From positions 248,001 through 312,000 of the forward strand of contig JAHBXD010000003.1 of assembly GCA_019636695.1 (NCBI GenBank): a stretch of 64,000 nucleotides of DNA, in the 5' to 3' direction. Origin of the DNA: Phycisphaeraceae bacterium. Its GTDB lineage: Bacteria > Planctomycetota > Phycisphaerae > Phycisphaerales > UBA1924. Shown here in pieces: positions 11,668 through 19,446 of the stretch. Numbering within the stretch: the first letter of the stretch is position 1; each line of letters starts with the position of its first letter. Made by a program: the position numbers and the translations under genes. Under the pieces are notes generated by a model. That model had not been told where the DNA came from, made no database searches, and saw only the letters and a program-made list of their open reading frames with translations.

Positions 11668-12869
11668 CGGCACTCTGCTATGAATTCAAAGGCGTGGAAC
11701 GCAACGGCCGACGGCGGCGCGGGGTAATTCGTGCGGCGGATGAGAGCGACGCGTATCGCAAGCTTTCAGCCAGCGGCGTGACGCCACTTCAACTCAAGCC
11801 GGCAACCGAACGTTCGAGCCTGTTTTCGCGCGGAAGAATCACGAAGGCCGACATCGCGGCGTTGACCCGTGAACTGAGCGTTCTGGTGCAGGCCAGGATC
11901 CCGATCGCCCAAGGGCTTCTGAGCATCGCCGAGCATGAACGGAATATTGAGCTGCGCAAGATGGTGCACGTGCTTGCCGGCGCGATCGAATCGGGTCAGA
12001 CGATCAGTGAGGCGCTCACCAAGTATGAGCGGGTCTTCGGGCGGGTCTATATCGAGACAATGAAGGCCGCCGAAGCATCAGGGAATCTGGCCAGCGTCAC
12101 AGAGCACCTCGCCGACATGCTTGATCGGCAGATGGAATCGGCGCAACAACTGCGAAGGGCAATGACGTATCCCGCGATCGTGATCGCTACGGTCGTCGCC
12201 GCGCTCGGGGTCATTCTGACTTTCGTCGTCCCCAAGTTCGAGCAGATGTTCGCCAGTAATCAGATTACGCTGCCTCTGGCGACACGAGTAGTGCAGGCAG
12301 CCGGTCATTTCTTCAATGCCCATTGGCCGTTTGTGCTCGGAGGACTCGCGGCACTGATCGTTGCGCTCCGATACTGGATCCGCACGGTGACCGGGCGCAA
12401 GGCCGCGGAAGAGGTGATGCTTCGCGTGCCGTACGTACGCAAAGTGATTGTGGCCGTCGCCGTCGGGCGATTCGCCCGAGTGCTGGGGATTGCCCTCGGC
12501 TCGGGCCTGAGCATCATCGATGCCATTTTGCTCGCCGGGCGCGCCACCGGACGACCTCTCTTTGTCAACGAGTGCGAAGAGATCGCCGATCGCCTGCGTC
12601 AGGGAGACCGGCTGATCGACGCCATGCTGGAGAGTCGCTATCTCCCACCGTTTGCGCAGCGCATGCTGGGCGCCGGGCGTGATGCGACCGAGCTTGCTGG
12701 GGCGGGTCGATTGGTCGCTGCACACTACGAACGGGAAGCCTCGCACCTGACCAAGAACGTCAGCTCGGTGATCGAGCCGCTGCTGACCGTGCTGCTGGCG
12801 GTTGTGGTGCTGGTTGTGGCGCTCGCGGTCTTTCTGCCGATGTGGGAAATGGTCAAAGTCAACCGGTAA
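11664..12869 (+). CDS. gspF: GspF/PilC-type inner-membrane platform protein
   Basis: A 401-residue polytopic platform protein that anchors the assembly ATPase. Two repeated T2SSF cytoplasmic domains are visible (about residues 60-185, ALTRELSVLVQARIPIAQGL, and 265-390, RFARVLGIALGSGLSIIDAI). Membrane helices lie at about 165-190 (YPAIVIATVVAALGVILTFV), 212-235 and 370-395 (SSVIEPLLTVLLAVVVLVVA). It starts in an ATGA overlap with gspE. Length and architecture are standard. Confidence 0.95.
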   Translation: MTALCYEFKGVERNGRRRRGVIRAADESDAYRKLSASGVTPLQLKPATERSSLFSRGRITKADIAALTRELSVLVQARIPIAQGLLSIAEHERNIELRKMVHVLAGAIESGQTISEALTKYERVFGRVYIETMKAAEASGNLASVTEHLADMLDRQMESAQQLRRAMTYPAIVIATVVAALGVILTFVVPKFEQMFASNQITLPLATRVVQAAGHFFNAHWPFVLGGLAALIVALRYWIRTVTGRKAAEEVMLRVPYVRKVIVAVAVGRFARVLGIALGSGLSIIDAILLAGRATGRPLFVNECEEIADRLRQGDRLIDAMLESRYLPPFAQRMLGAGRDATELAGAGRLVAAHYEREASHLTKNVSSVIEPLLTVLLAVVVLVVALAVFLPMWEMVKVNR

Positions 12870-12895
12870 GCGAACGTATTGCCGTGGAGCCTCAG

Positions 12896-13384
12896 ATGCA
12901 CCAAGTACGTCCACTCTTCCGAGATCGCGCGGGATTCACCTTGCTTGAAATCCTGGTTGTGGTGATAGTGCTGGGCATCCTTGCCGCGGTCGTCACCCCT
13001 CGATTCACCAATGCCCAGTCGGAAGCGCGCGGTTCGGCCCTGCAGGCGGCCGTGGGCGGAGTGCGCTCGGGCCTGGCAGCCTACCGGACAAGGGCGACGA
13101 TCGCGGGTATCGAACCATTTCCCACGTTGGAAGAACTCGTATCTCCGGGTGTGGTGACGCAGAGCGAGTTGCCGGTGAATCCGTACAACGGATTGCGCAC
13201 CGTGCAATCGGTCACACTCTCCCAAGCGCTCGCGCGCAGTGTGAGCGGAGAAGAATCGTTCGGATGGAACTATTTCGTTGACAATGCAACAGACCCGCCG
13301 GTGGCGATTTTCTACGCCAACAGCAGCGCCAAGACCGGGATTATCGCCTCGGACGGCGTTGAACGTACCGCCAATGAGTTGTGA
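12896..13384 (+). CDS. Type II secretion/type IV pilus major pseudopilin-like protein (GspG-like)
   Basis: A 162-residue prepilin-like protein. A 13-residue basic leader ends in G13, followed by F14-T-L-L-E18 and a long hydrophobic helix (ILVVVIVLGILAAVVTPRF), the class III signal cleaved after Gly by prepilin peptidase and then N-methylated. No peptidase gene is in the window. The globular part is Ala/Ser-rich and carries a proline-rich GspG-like loop (VNPYNGLRT). I chose the ATG at 12896 because the leader then has normal length; an ATG at 12842 inside gspF would give a 31-residue leader. As the first and most GspG-like of four pseudopilins, it is probably the main subunit. Confidence 0.85.
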   Translation: MHQVRPLFRDRAGFTLLEILVVVIVLGILAAVVTPRFTNAQSEARGSALQAAVGGVRSGLAAYRTRATIAGIEPFPTLEELVSPGVVTQSELPVNPYNGLRTVQSVTLSQALARSVSGEESFGWNYFVDNATDPPVAIFYANSSAKTGIIASDGVERTANEL

Positions 13385-13387
13385 TTC

Positions 13388-13924
13388 ATGCGGAACATGC
13401 ATGCACATCGGATCCATCGCACGACTGGCTTCACACTGCTGGAGCTGGCGGTGGTGATCGTTCTGACGGGGATCGTGGCGGCAAGCGTGATTCCCGCGGT
13501 CTCATCGATGACGCAGACACGCGGCCCCGCTGCGGCCGAAGCCATTGCCCGCGAGCTGGGCGTCGCCCGACAGCACGCCCTGAACACCGGTCGCCCGAGT
13601 GCGGCACATGTCGATATCGCGATGAGTCAGATTGGCTTGCATGAACTGTCGCCGAATGGAGGCAACATTCAGACGATGCTTGACGCTTTCGGCCAGGCAC
13701 GCCCGCTCTTGGTGCTCGGCGACCTGTTCCCGGGGATCAGTCTTTCGAACTTCGAAGGATTTGACGGAGCGTTCGGAGCCTTGATGTGGTTCGGTTCGGA
13801 CGGTGCTCCGGAACTGCGCAGCACCGAGGGCACACTTCTCGGCCTTGCCACGCACGATGCGCGGCTTGAACTGGCCGGTGGAGAAACCATTGTCGTGCGA
13901 CGAATCTCGGGGTTGATCGAATGA
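13388..13924 (+). CDS. Minor pseudopilin, GspH-like
   Basis: A 178-residue protein with a class III leader: 14 residues (Arg/His-rich) ending in G14, then F-T-L-L-E and the hydrophobic helix ELAVVIVLTGIVAASVIPAV. The body (AAAEAIARELGVARQHALNT) matches the GspH/FimT pattern, in which an amphipathic helix precedes a small beta domain. It starts 3 bp after the previous gene and overlaps the next one in ATGA. It probably sits in the tip complex of the pseudopilus. Confidence 0.85.
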   Translation: MRNMHAHRIHRTTGFTLLELAVVIVLTGIVAASVIPAVSSMTQTRGPAAAEAIARELGVARQHALNTGRPSAAHVDIAMSQIGLHELSPNGGNIQTMLDAFGQARPLLVLGDLFPGISLSNFEGFDGAFGALMWFGSDGAPELRSTEGTLLGLATHDARLELAGGETIVVRRISGLIE

Positions 13925-14430
13925 CCAGGCACATCGACCGAACCAGAGCCGGCCAGCGCTCGCTTCGTCGCGGTTTCTCGTTGCTCGAGGCCGTTGTCGT
14001 GGTGGTGGTGCTTGGGCTTGTTGTACCGTCATCGGTTTCGATGATGCAGCGAACCTCGGAGGCCAGGATCGATGCCGTCGGCATCATGCGCGCGACGTTT
14101 CTTGCTGAAAGCGTGCTGGAAACCATTGTCGCCGACATGGCAAGCCCGCATCCGGGGCTTGGTTTTGATGCGCTTGACGACATCGTAAGCTATCTCGAAG
14201 CACCTGAAATCGGGCTTCGCACCCGACTGGCTGATTTTGTCGCACCCTATGCCGGCGCGGGATTGAGTTATGAAGTAAGTGTTTCGCCACGAACAGACTG
14301 GGATGGAGATATCTCGCCGGATATCGCGCGCAATCAGTTCCGCACAATAACTGTGACCGTGCGTTTTCCGCTTGCAATGCAATCATCTCAGACACTCACC
14401 ATGTCGACTGTAGTGAGCGCTTTGCCATGA
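13921..14430 (+). CDS. Minor pseudopilin, GspI-like
   Basis: A 169-residue prepilin-like protein with an 18-residue Arg-rich leader ending RRG, then F-S-L-L-E and EAVVVVVVLGLVVPSSVSMM. GspI/PilV-type proteins share the FSLLEAVVV start and the A-x-x-LAESVLE motif, seen here as ATFLAESVLETIV. It overlaps both neighbours in ATGA arrangements. The assignment to GspI among minor pseudopilins rests on order and this motif. Confidence 0.8.
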   Translation: MTRHIDRTRAGQRSLRRGFSLLEAVVVVVVLGLVVPSSVSMMQRTSEARIDAVGIMRATFLAESVLETIVADMASPHPGLGFDALDDIVSYLEAPEIGLRTRLADFVAPYAGAGLSYEVSVSPRTDWDGDISPDIARNQFRTITVTVRFPLAMQSSQTLTMSTVVSALP

Positions 14431-14933
14431 TCAGACCCCGAGCCGGCATGTCACTCGTCGAGACGGTCGTGGCGATTGCGGTGCTCGGCATCATCGGGGC
14501 GGTCTCGCTTCCGCTTCTCTATGCCTCGGGCGAAACGTATGCCGCCGCACGTACTGCACGGATCGCAACCGACCATGCCGCCTTTGCACTCGATCGGGCA
14601 TTGCGGTTGCTGCGAGATGTTCCTGGCGACACCGAAGCAGGGACTGTCGAGCTTGCTCTCGCCGAATCTGACCGTGTGCACTTTCTTGACGGCCGCGGAC
14701 TGGAATTCCATCAGGAGACGCTCTGGCTTCGCACAACTGACGAAACCCTTGCGCCACTCCTTCGAAACGTCACCAACGTCGCTTTCCGATATCTCGATCA
14801 CGACGGTGTGACCTTGATGCATGCCGAACTATCAAAAACGCATCGCTTTGAGATCAGGCTGACGTGTTCAGGCCTGACCCTGCACGGGACAGCCTTTGCT
14901 CGGGTGCGCATGCTCACTCCGGAGGCGCCATGA
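14427..14933 (+). CDS. Minor pseudopilin, GspJ-like
   Basis: A 168-residue prepilin-like protein with a short leader of 7 residues ending in G7, then M-S-L-V-E and ETVVAIAVLGIIGAVSLPLL. The +1 residue is Met rather than Phe, which prepilin peptidases tolerate. The body (DHAAFALDRALRLLRDVPGD, then LEFHQETLWLRT) has the GspJ/PilW layout of a helix plus a beta-rich domain containing the D-G-x-x-L-x-F segment. ATGA overlaps tie it to both neighbours. Confidence 0.8.
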   Translation: MIRPRAGMSLVETVVAIAVLGIIGAVSLPLLYASGETYAAARTARIATDHAAFALDRALRLLRDVPGDTEAGTVELALAESDRVHFLDGRGLEFHQETLWLRTTDETLAPLLRNVTNVAFRYLDHDGVTLMHAELSKTHRFEIRLTCSGLTLHGTAFARVRMLTPEAP

Positions 14934-15298
14934 ACGACCATGCCCCCCCCACTACACACCGTCAAACTCGACGCGGAGCCGCCGTGGCGGCCGTGGTCGT
15001 CCTGCTCGGTATACTCAATCTTGTCATCATTGGGGGGGCTGACCCCGCTCGCGACGATTCGGTGATGGTGCTCGAGCGCCTTCAGGCGGCACGCTCGCTG
15101 CACGCGGCGGAATCGGGCATTCGCATTGTGCTCAGGCTCACACTCTCCGGTCAGCCTTTACCCGCGGAGGGGTCGACGCTCGCACTTCCGGGTGCGACGG
15201 TCGAATTCATCCAGGTGCCGAGTGGCGGCACGGGTGAAATCGTCGTGCAGGGTCGAAGCGGCCCATGCCGGCGCACGCTCAGCGCCATCGTGCATTGA
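14930..15298 (+). CDS. PilX/GspK-like small membrane-anchored minor component
   Basis: A 122-residue protein starting in an ATGA overlap. After a basic N-terminus (HRQTRRG) comes a hydrophobic helix (AAVAAVVVLLGILNLVII), then a helix ending in ARSLHAAESGIRI. The R-R-G plus hydrophobic run plus A-A-E-S/A-G is the arrangement of PilX N-terminal and GspK proteins, which start without the F-T-L-x-E box. The short beta-rich C-terminus is much smaller than GspK (about 300 residues), so it would be a minimal tip subunit. The assignment is by pattern and position. Confidence 0.6.
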   Translation: MNDHAPPTTHRQTRRGAAVAAVVVLLGILNLVIIGGADPARDDSVMVLERLQAARSLHAAESGIRIVLRLTLSGQPLPAEGSTLALPGATVEFIQVPSGGTGEIVVQGRSGPCRRTLSAIVH

Positions 15299-15414
15299 AG
15301 GCGTGGTTCTCGGACGCATGCCCGGACAAGCCTCTCATCCCTACGAAAGTAGCCCTTCGCCAGGGTCGATAAGCACCTGGGGCTTGAAAGGGAACGCGAA
15401 AGGAGATCTTGGTC

Positions 15415-17043
15415 GTGTTGACCGATCGCTTCCTCTGTATATCACTCTCACCGTGCCGCCTCGAGTGCGCGATGATGTCACGTCGCCGCGTTCAAGCATC
15501 CGACGCTGTCGAGCTCACGCCGACAGACTGGCCCCACATCTGGAGCGAAGGGCTTGCCCCGCTGGACGAGTTGCTCGTGAACGTGATGACAAGACTGCGG
15601 GTGCCCCGAGGAACTCCCGTCAGGCTGATGTACTCAAGCCCTGAGGCCGCTGCGGAAATCCTGGGGCTTCCCGTGGGCAGAAGTACGGCCGCGAGCGCCT
15701 CGCGTCTTGCGATGGCTGATCTTGTTCGATATGACCTTAAATCGCACCCGCACAGAGCATTGGTGATCGGCAGCGAGTTACGCCCGACTCGCACCCACGT
15801 GCTGTCGATCGCCGATCAGGAATCGGCGGTCAGGAACGTATGGAGCTGGCTGACGCGAGCAGGGCTTCGCCCCGCGCAACTGTGCCCTTCTAGGGCCGCT
15901 ACTTTGTGGTGGGCAGCCCGCGAAGCCCAAAGGCTGAGCGAGCCTGACATCAGCGTGCATCTGCACCTCGGCGAGTTCACCACGGTGATCCTCGGAACAC
16001 AGGATACTCGGCTGCTCTTTATTCGCTGCATCGATTTCGGCTACAACCTTCTTGCCGATGCGCTCTCGAAGGCGGGTGGATCTGATTCAGCCCGCCTGCC
16101 GTCAGATCAGGCAAGCACAATGCTGTTTGAGTCAGGCATTCCGCTGACAGGCAACAGCAAAGGTGTTCCGCTGGCTCGTCAGGCACTGCCGATGATGCAG
16201 CCTGTGCTTCAGCGATATCTCGTAGAAGCCAAGCAGACCCTGCGCTTCGGCTTACCCAGTTCATCGGGTGAACCTGCTCGGCTGCTGCTGCAAGGCCCCG
16301 GCGCCGCCATCGCGGGGTTCAGCGATCTCTTTGTCGATCAACTCCAGTTCGATGTCGCGCTTTCGCCCGAAGACGCCGCATACGCACCATGCGGGCCGTG
16401 CGCTCCTCGCGGAGAACTGCACTCGTTCGCGACTCAGGCCAGTCCGGGCCTATCCCTCTGGCCGGCCGAGATACAGCAGCAGCGCGATTATCGTCTGATA
16501 CGGCGGTCATTGATCGCCGGCACCACTGCAGCGGCCTTCCTGATCGCCGCCGATGCTGTCACGACTCGTATTACGGCCGATCGTTCCATCGCCCAAGTCG
16601 AATCGTTGCGCCCTCAGATCAGCCGCATTGAGCAGATCGATACGCTCGAAAAAGGCGCTTCCGCCGCCACCCAGCGTCTCAATCAGGCCACGACCGTATT
16701 AAGAACCGCGGCGGGCGATCGAATCAGCGCATCAGGCGTGCTGGCCGAACTCGGACGCGTTCAGACCGAGGATGTCCGACTCGTCAACGTTCGTCTGTCA
16801 AGCACTTCAGCGCGTCCTGGGGCAACCTTGGAAGGGGTTGCGTTTCTGGACGGCGCAGACCGTACAACTGATCCGCTCGAAGCCTATCTCGAAACACTTC
16901 GAGATTCTCCGCTCATTGAATCGGTCATGCTGAGTTCCGCGAGGCTCGCTCGCGTCGAGGGACGACCCGCCAAGCGCTTCTCGTTGCAACTCGTCGTGGT
17001 TCCCACGCCGCTGCTCGTGCTGGCGAAGGAGGAACTCCCGTGA
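15415..17043 (+). CDS. PilM-PilN fusion (actin-like ATPase joined to a membrane PilN/GspL-like part)
   Basis: A 542-residue protein with two parts. Residues 1-350 resemble the actin-like PilM/GspL cytoplasmic domain: an N-terminal strand RFLCISLSPCRLECAMM, LHLGEFTTVILGTQDTRLLF and RFGLPSSSGEPARLLLQGPG. A single membrane helix at about 362-382 (SLIAGTTAAAFLIAADAV) leads into a coiled coil (ISRIEQIDTLEKGASAATQR) and a PilN-like ferredoxin-fold region (VRLVNVRLSSTSARPG). PilM and PilN are usually separate; GspL combines both ideas. I chose the GTG at 15415, with AGGAG 9 bases upstream. It follows the pseudopilins after 116 bp and overlaps the PilO-like gene in GTGA. Confidence 0.7.
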   Translation: MLTDRFLCISLSPCRLECAMMSRRRVQASDAVELTPTDWPHIWSEGLAPLDELLVNVMTRLRVPRGTPVRLMYSSPEAAAEILGLPVGRSTAASASRLAMADLVRYDLKSHPHRALVIGSELRPTRTHVLSIADQESAVRNVWSWLTRAGLRPAQLCPSRAATLWWAAREAQRLSEPDISVHLHLGEFTTVILGTQDTRLLFIRCIDFGYNLLADALSKAGGSDSARLPSDQASTMLFESGIPLTGNSKGVPLARQALPMMQPVLQRYLVEAKQTLRFGLPSSSGEPARLLLQGPGAAIAGFSDLFVDQLQFDVALSPEDAAYAPCGPCAPRGELHSFATQASPGLSLWPAEIQQQRDYRLIRRSLIAGTTAAAFLIAADAVTTRITADRSIAQVESLRPQISRIEQIDTLEKGASAATQRLNQATTVLRTAAGDRISASGVLAELGRVQTEDVRLVNVRLSSTSARPGATLEGVAFLDGADRTTDPLEAYLETLRDSPLIESVMLSSARLARVEGRPAKRFSLQLVVVPTPLLVLAKEELP

Positions 17044-17645
17044 ATCCCACTCTCAAACGGCGCCTTGGTCTGCAGACGCTGATCGCTGTCGGCGTGTGCG
17101 CCGGGGGTTGGGCGATTGCTGTGCGACCTGCGCAAACCGATCTTCAAGAATCTTCTGCAGCCTATCGCACCCAGCAGCGAACACTGCAGAGCTCCCAAGC
17201 CTCGGCAGATGCGGCCCAAGTCGAAATGCGACTTGCGAACCTGCTCGAAGAGGCCCGCGCGATCGATTCTGCAAGCCTCTCGGCCTCAAGTGCTTCGGCC
17301 CTCTACTCCCGCTTCAATCAACTCGCTGCCGAGCACGGCGTCCGTATCGAGAACATCCAACCAGGTAAGAGCGGAAGATCGGCACTAAAGCCTGTCACCG
17401 GGCTACAGACTTCAAGCGTGAGCTTCGAGATCAGCGCTTCAGCCCATTTCAATGACCTCGTGCGATTTATTCGCTCGATCGAGAACTCCACCGGGCTTGG
17501 TGGCATCGTCGCCGTGCATCTCGCGCGGGCCCCTTCCGCCGGTGATGAACCGGAACGCATCACCGCAACCATACAGACTCAGCATGTCTCGCTTGAACAA
17601 TCGCTCGTGCGTCAAATCGCTGCATTCCAGGACGCTGCACCATGA
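17040..17645 (+). CDS. PilO/GspM-like inner-membrane alignment protein
   Basis: A 201-residue bitopic protein: a short basic N-terminus (NPTLKRRLGLQ), one membrane helix (TLIAVGVCAGGWAIAV), a long coiled coil (QTDLQESSAAYRTQQRTLQS onward) and a C-terminal beta-alpha fold with SFEISASAHFNDLVRFIRSI. That last motif, in which a strand is followed by F-x-D-L-V-x-F-I-R-x-I-E, is characteristic of PilO. The GTG start overlaps the preceding stop and has AAGGAGG upstream. PilO pairs with PilN across the inner membrane, matching the fusion encoded just before. Confidence 0.8.
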   Translation: MNPTLKRRLGLQTLIAVGVCAGGWAIAVRPAQTDLQESSAAYRTQQRTLQSSQASADAAQVEMRLANLLEEARAIDSASLSASSASALYSRFNQLAAEHGVRIENIQPGKSGRSALKPVTGLQTSSVSFEISASAHFNDLVRFIRSIENSTGLGGIVAVHLARAPSAGDEPERITATIQTQHVSLEQSLVRQIAAFQDAAP

Positions 17646-18145
17646 ATCTTGACCCCGCCATTGTCAGGCGCCTTGCCGTCATCGCCGCGATTGCACCTTG
17701 CCTTGCCGTAGGCATGGCGCGGCTGATTTCCTCGGCGCCCGCACCTGCTGCGGCACGCGCTGCGGCTCCTCAGCAGCGTGCTGCCGAAAAAGTCCCTCCC
17801 CCCAAACCTCTTTCCGCGGCCCAGAAAGCCGCCCTCGCGTACGCAAGTGCCATTGAACTGCCGGTGACCGAACCCTCGCCCTTCCACGAGCCTCTTCGTG
17901 AGCTGAAGTCCCAGGCTCCCGAAATCGAGGAACTGGATATTCTCCCCACCCCGCCCCACTGGTGGCGGGTCACCTCAATCATCAGCGGCCGCAAGCCCAT
18001 TGCTGTGATCAACGGCCGCCCGATGGCCATCGGTGATGTGGTCGACGACGGGTGGACGGTTCTGCGAATCGACCCCCACGGACGACTCGTGACGATCGCC
18101 AAGGATGGCATTGTCGTGATCCTCGAACAGACCGCCGGCCGATAG
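17642..18145 (+). CDS. PilP/GspC-like periplasmic protein
   Basis: A 167-residue protein with an N-terminal membrane helix (LAVIAAIAPCLAVGMARLI), an Ala/Pro-rich linker, and a small beta domain at about 112-160. This domain (WWRVTSIISGRKPIAVINGR and MAIGDVVDDGWTVLRI) has the GspC homology-region/PilP pattern of short strands with a G-D at the turn, the part that contacts the secretin N-domains. No secretin is encoded in this window. PilP is normally a lipoprotein; here there is no lipobox Cys, so the anchor is GspC-like. It starts in ATGA overlap with the PilO-like gene and ends the operon. Confidence 0.65.
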   Translation: MNLDPAIVRRLAVIAAIAPCLAVGMARLISSAPAPAAARAAAPQQRAAEKVPPPKPLSAAQKAALAYASAIELPVTEPSPFHEPLRELKSQAPEIEELDILPTPPHWWRVTSIISGRKPIAVINGRPMAIGDVVDDGWTVLRIDPHGRLVTIAKDGIVVILEQTAGR

Positions 18146-18282
18146 TCTGTGTCCCCCGGCTTGCCGGATGCCCGCGCACTTGCCGCCGATCCTGCCACCC
18201 TCAGGCACGTTGCCCGCCCGAACTCCGTCGGGTAGATGGACGACCTATGCTTTCCTTGCCGCGTCGGCGCGAGAGGCAGTCC

Positions 18283-18579
18283 ATGAGCATGTTCGCTTTC
18301 ATCCAGAACATCGGCCCGACCCAGTGGATCATTATCCTCGTGCTCGCCTTGCTGCTGTTTGGGAAGCGCCTTCCCGAAGTCGGCCGAAGCCTCGGGCGCG
18401 GCATCGTCGAGTTTAAAAAGGGCATCAAGGGCATCGATGATGAGATCGAGTCCGAAGCCGCCCAATCAAAGTCCAAGCACTCCCCCAAGCCTCCCTTGAC
18501 TGCTGAAGGCGAAGATGCCCGCGTCAGCCGATCGACGAAGGTGGAAGAGCAAGCTTCGAATGGTCCTGCCGGGGCGTGA
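18283..18579 (+). CDS. tatA: Sec-independent protein translocase TatA/E
   Basis: A 98-residue TatA-type component that forms the pore for folded twin-arginine proteins. It has an N-terminal membrane helix (QWIIILVLALLLFG), the diagnostic FGKRLPEVGRSLGRGI hinge and amphipathic helix with a Phe-Gly pair, a Lys-rich segment (EFKKGIKGIDDE) and a charged disordered tail. The ATG at 18283 has GAGAGG upstream. The stop overlaps rsmG in GTGA. No tatB or tatC lies nearby. The 137-bp gap from the pilus-like operon may hold its own promoter. Confidence 0.93.
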   Translation: MSMFAFIQNIGPTQWIIILVLALLLFGKRLPEVGRSLGRGIVEFKKGIKGIDDEIESEAAQSKSKHSPKPPLTAEGEDARVSRSTKVEEQASNGPAGA

Positions 18580-19358
18580 GCGAGACCGACCCCCACCCCG
18601 TTTCACCTGCCCGTCCGTCCGGACATCCGCGGTCTGCCGCCGAGCGCTTCGTGCTCCCCGAGGCCTCCCCGATCGCCCCTACTCCGCAATTTCTGGAAGC
18701 TGCGGAGTCCTTCGGACTCTCCTTCGAACCGGGTGAAATTGACCGACTCGGCCTCTTTCTCGCGCTTCTGCTCGCATCGAATCAGTTGATCAATCTCACA
18801 GCGATTCGCGATCCGGCCGAAGCCTGGATGCGACATATCTTCGATGCCCTCACGCTCCTTCCGCTGCTCGCGGAACTTCCCCCCGATGCCCTTGTGGCCG
18901 ACGTCGGCTCCGGTGGCGGACTGCCCGGCATTCCCCTGGCGATCGTGCTGCCGCAATTGCGTTTCGTCTTGATTGAGAGCACAGGCAAAAAGGCTGAGTA
19001 TCTCAGGCAGATTGTGCATCGGCTCGGACTCGCCAACGTCCGGGTTTCGGAAACTCGCTCCGAGGTTCTCGCCCGACGCCGATCGACGCGGCCGGATGAC
19101 TTTGCGAGGGCGTCGTTTGATGTGGTTATGGCACGCGCTGTCGGTCGTCTCGGCGCCCTTGCGACGCTCACGATCCCCCTGGCCCGAACCGGAGGCTGCG
19201 TGTTGCTGATCAAAGGACAAAAAGCCGAAGAAGAACTTGCCGAGGCAGCCCCGATACTCCGAGCATTGCGCTCTGTGCACACGGGTACGGTCCCGACGCC
19301 GACGGGACGTATCGTTGTGCTCGAAAAGATCGGCCCGACTCCCGACGAGTTTCCCTGA
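18576..19358 (+). CDS. rsmG: 16S rRNA (guanine-N7)-methyltransferase RsmG
   Basis: Methylates N7 of G527 in 16S rRNA. Diagnostic features are NQLINLTAIRDPAEAWMRHI (GidB N-terminal region), the SAM-binding motif VADVGSGGGLPGIPLAI at about residue 107, IESTGKKAEYLRQIV, and VMARAVGRLGALATL. At 260 residues it is longer than the usual ~210, owing to a Pro-rich N-terminal extension of about 40 residues. The GTG start overlaps the tatA stop. Confidence 0.95.
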   Translation: MSETDPHPVSPARPSGHPRSAAERFVLPEASPIAPTPQFLEAAESFGLSFEPGEIDRLGLFLALLLASNQLINLTAIRDPAEAWMRHIFDALTLLPLLAELPPDALVADVGSGGGLPGIPLAIVLPQLRFVLIESTGKKAEYLRQIVHRLGLANVRVSETRSEVLARRRSTRPDDFARASFDVVMARAVGRLGALATLTIPLARTGGCVLLIKGQKAEEELAEAAPILRALRSVHTGTVPTPTGRIVVLEKIGPTPDEFP

Positions 19359-19446
19359 TTCGTCATTCCGTGCTCTTGCCGATCTCCGATCGGTCTGAGT
19401 CTCATTCTTCCTTCTGGTTATCACGCCTCCCTACTACGCTTGCGCC

